A DNA stretch of 64,000 bases, taken from NCBI RefSeq assembly GCF_014696135.1, contig NZ_JACJPP010000020.1:62001-126000 (forward strand), given 5' to 3'. This document shows, in pieces, positions 63,116-64,000 of the stretch (position 1 is its first letter; each line of letters begins with the position of its first letter). The position numbers and the translations under genes were made by a program. The notes beneath the pieces were generated by a model. The model had not been told where the DNA came from. It saw only the letters and a program-made list of their open reading frames with translations, and did not search any database. Source of the DNA: Nodosilinea sp. FACHB-141. GTDB lineage: Bacteria > Cyanobacteriota > Cyanobacteriia > Phormidesmidales > Phormidesmidaceae.

Positions 63116-64000
63116 TTGGATCGATCGCTTTCCCCGCCTACGGGTGCTGGTGATTGGCGATGCCATTCTCGACAGCTACCTGCAAGGGGCCACCACTCGC
63201 CTCTGCCGCGAGGGGCCGGTGCCAATTGTCGATGTGGTGGAGGCCGAGCATGTGCCCGGCGGGGCGGCCAACGCGGCGGCCAATGTGGCCAGCCTGGGCG
63301 GCAATACCCACTTTCTGACGGTGATCGGGGATGACGCCCCGGGCGGCCAGCTCTGTGCGGAGCTGGAGCGGGTTGGGGTGCAGCTCGAGGGCGTGGTGCG
63401 ATCGCGCGATCGCCAGACCCTAGTCAAACAGCGCCTGCTGGCCGACAACCAGCTGCTAGTGCGCTTTGACCAGGGCAGCACGGCGGCAATTTCTCCCACT
63501 GAAGAAGATCGGCTGATCGAGCAGCTCAACCGGCAGTATCCGCTCTGCGATGCGGTGGTGATTTCGGACTACGCCTATGGGGTGCTCACGCCCCGGGTCA
63601 TTCTCCATTTGCAGCGGCTGCAAGGGCGCTATGCTCGCCTGCTGGTGGCCGACTCAAAACGGCTGAGAACCTACGCAGCCCTGGGGGTGACGGCAGTTAA
63701 ACCCAACTACGACGAGGCGATCGCCCTGCTGAATTTGCCCCGGCTATCTGGAACCCAGCGGGTTGAGCAAATGACCCGCCACGGCCAAGGGGTGCTGGCA
63801 GCCACCGGGGCCAAAATGGTGGCGATTACGCTCGATCGCGACGGGGCCCTAATCTTTTTGCAGGATGGCGCTGGGACGGTGGCGGACCCCGCCCGCACCT
63901 TTGCCGACCCGGCCCCCAGCGCCTATGCTACCGGGGCCGGTGACACCTATGTCGCCACCCTAGCCCTAGCCCTAGCCGCTGGAGCTGACCCCCACGGGGC
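63078..64000 (+). CDS. hldE: Heptose 7-phosphate kinase (HldE N-terminal, partial)
   Basis: The visible 307 residues are a PfkB-family kinase: VLVIGDAILDSYLQG at the start, the signature GGAANAAANVASLGG, SDYAYGVLTP, and the catalytic ATGAGDTYVATLAL near the end. This matches the RfaE/HldE kinase domain, which phosphorylates heptose 7-phosphate at C1. The gene runs past the window; a C-terminal ADP-transferase domain would show it is bifunctional HldE. It starts inside the end of gmhB (ATG 63078). Confidence 0.88.
   Translation, partial: MLTPDVQTQCFPSWIDRFPRLRVLVIGDAILDSYLQGATTRLCREGPVPIVDVVEAEHVPGGAANAAANVASLGGNTHFLTVIGDDAPGGQLCAELERVGVQLEGVVRSRDRQTLVKQRLLADNQLLVRFDQGSTAAISPTEEDRLIEQLNRQYPLCDAVVISDYAYGVLTPRVILHLQRLQGRYARLLVADSKRLRTYAALGVTAVKPNYDEAIALLNLPRLSGTQRVEQMTRHGQGVLAATGAKMVAITLDRDGALIFLQDGAGTVADPARTFADPAPSAYATGAGDTYVATLALALAAGADPHG

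Noticed and set aside
1..64000. tRNA, rRNA, CRISPR arrays, insertion sequences or prophage genes
   Set aside because: No cloverleaf-type sequence, regularly spaced repeats, transposase, integrase or phage structural gene was recognised on either strand.

Overview
The window is chromosomal DNA of a cyanobacterium, most likely a filamentous Leptolyngbya/Nodosilinea-type organism. The evidence is a plant-type [2Fe-2S] ferredoxin, a one-helix high-light-inducible protein, the clock-output kinase SasA with its KaiB-like domain, a cyanoglobin (GlbN), several cyanobacteria-specific small membrane proteins, PEP-CTERM sorting, and very frequent GCGATCGC (HIP1) octamers in a moderately GC-rich background. 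The genus is an inference from gene style only.

Layout. 1-4.9 kb: a visibly AT-richer accessory pair, a papain-like (C1) peptidase and a TIR-transmembrane protein with 14 WD40 repeats; this is the best candidate for an immune or cell-death type system. 5-9.5 kb: cupin, lipoprotein, DUF3493-like protein, an MBL-fold exonuclease with a translationally coupled 34-codon membrane ORF, and a HupE/UreJ metal permease behind a cobalamin riboswitch. 9.6-16 kb: UbiB-type kinase, photolyase, ferredoxin and pyrophosphatase around a perfect 36-nt bidirectional terminator, and several small proteins. 16-28 kb: exported FAD oxidoreductase, SasA plus a YihY-like membrane protein, SRPBCC protein, O-methyltransferase, MnmE, DUF2062, DapB, IlvH. 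28.6-35 kb: an NTT/MFS-like transporter fused to HEAT repeats followed by a cyclic-nucleotide-binding protein, then a LemA-M48 protease pair. 35-41 kb: ribosomal protein L28, PEP-CTERM protein with a candidate pseudoknotted leader, Map, two TonB-like proteins, PstS/SphX with a candidate Pho box. 41-54 kb: TsaC/Sua5, a degenerate histidine kinase, Hli protein, orphan UreD, RodZ-like protein, ArsS, a PAS-GAF-GGDEF cyclase, MutS2 carrying a repeat-derived insert, SIMPL protein, GlbN, MOSC protein. 55-64 kb: a CdaR-like regulator, then a glycan/ADP-heptose cluster: GT9, half-GT9, GT4, a GT4-GmhA fusion, an SDR, GmhB and the start of HldE, which runs off the window.

How genes work together. The last 7 kb encodes consecutive steps from sedoheptulose 7-phosphate towards ADP-heptose (GmhA domain, HldE kinase, GmhB) together with the glycosyltransferases likely to use it. 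Intergenic spaces carry a family of dispersed, hairpin-forming repeats with a conserved loop; two copies also share an identical 23-nt flank. No tRNA, rRNA, CRISPR array, transposase or prophage was recognised.
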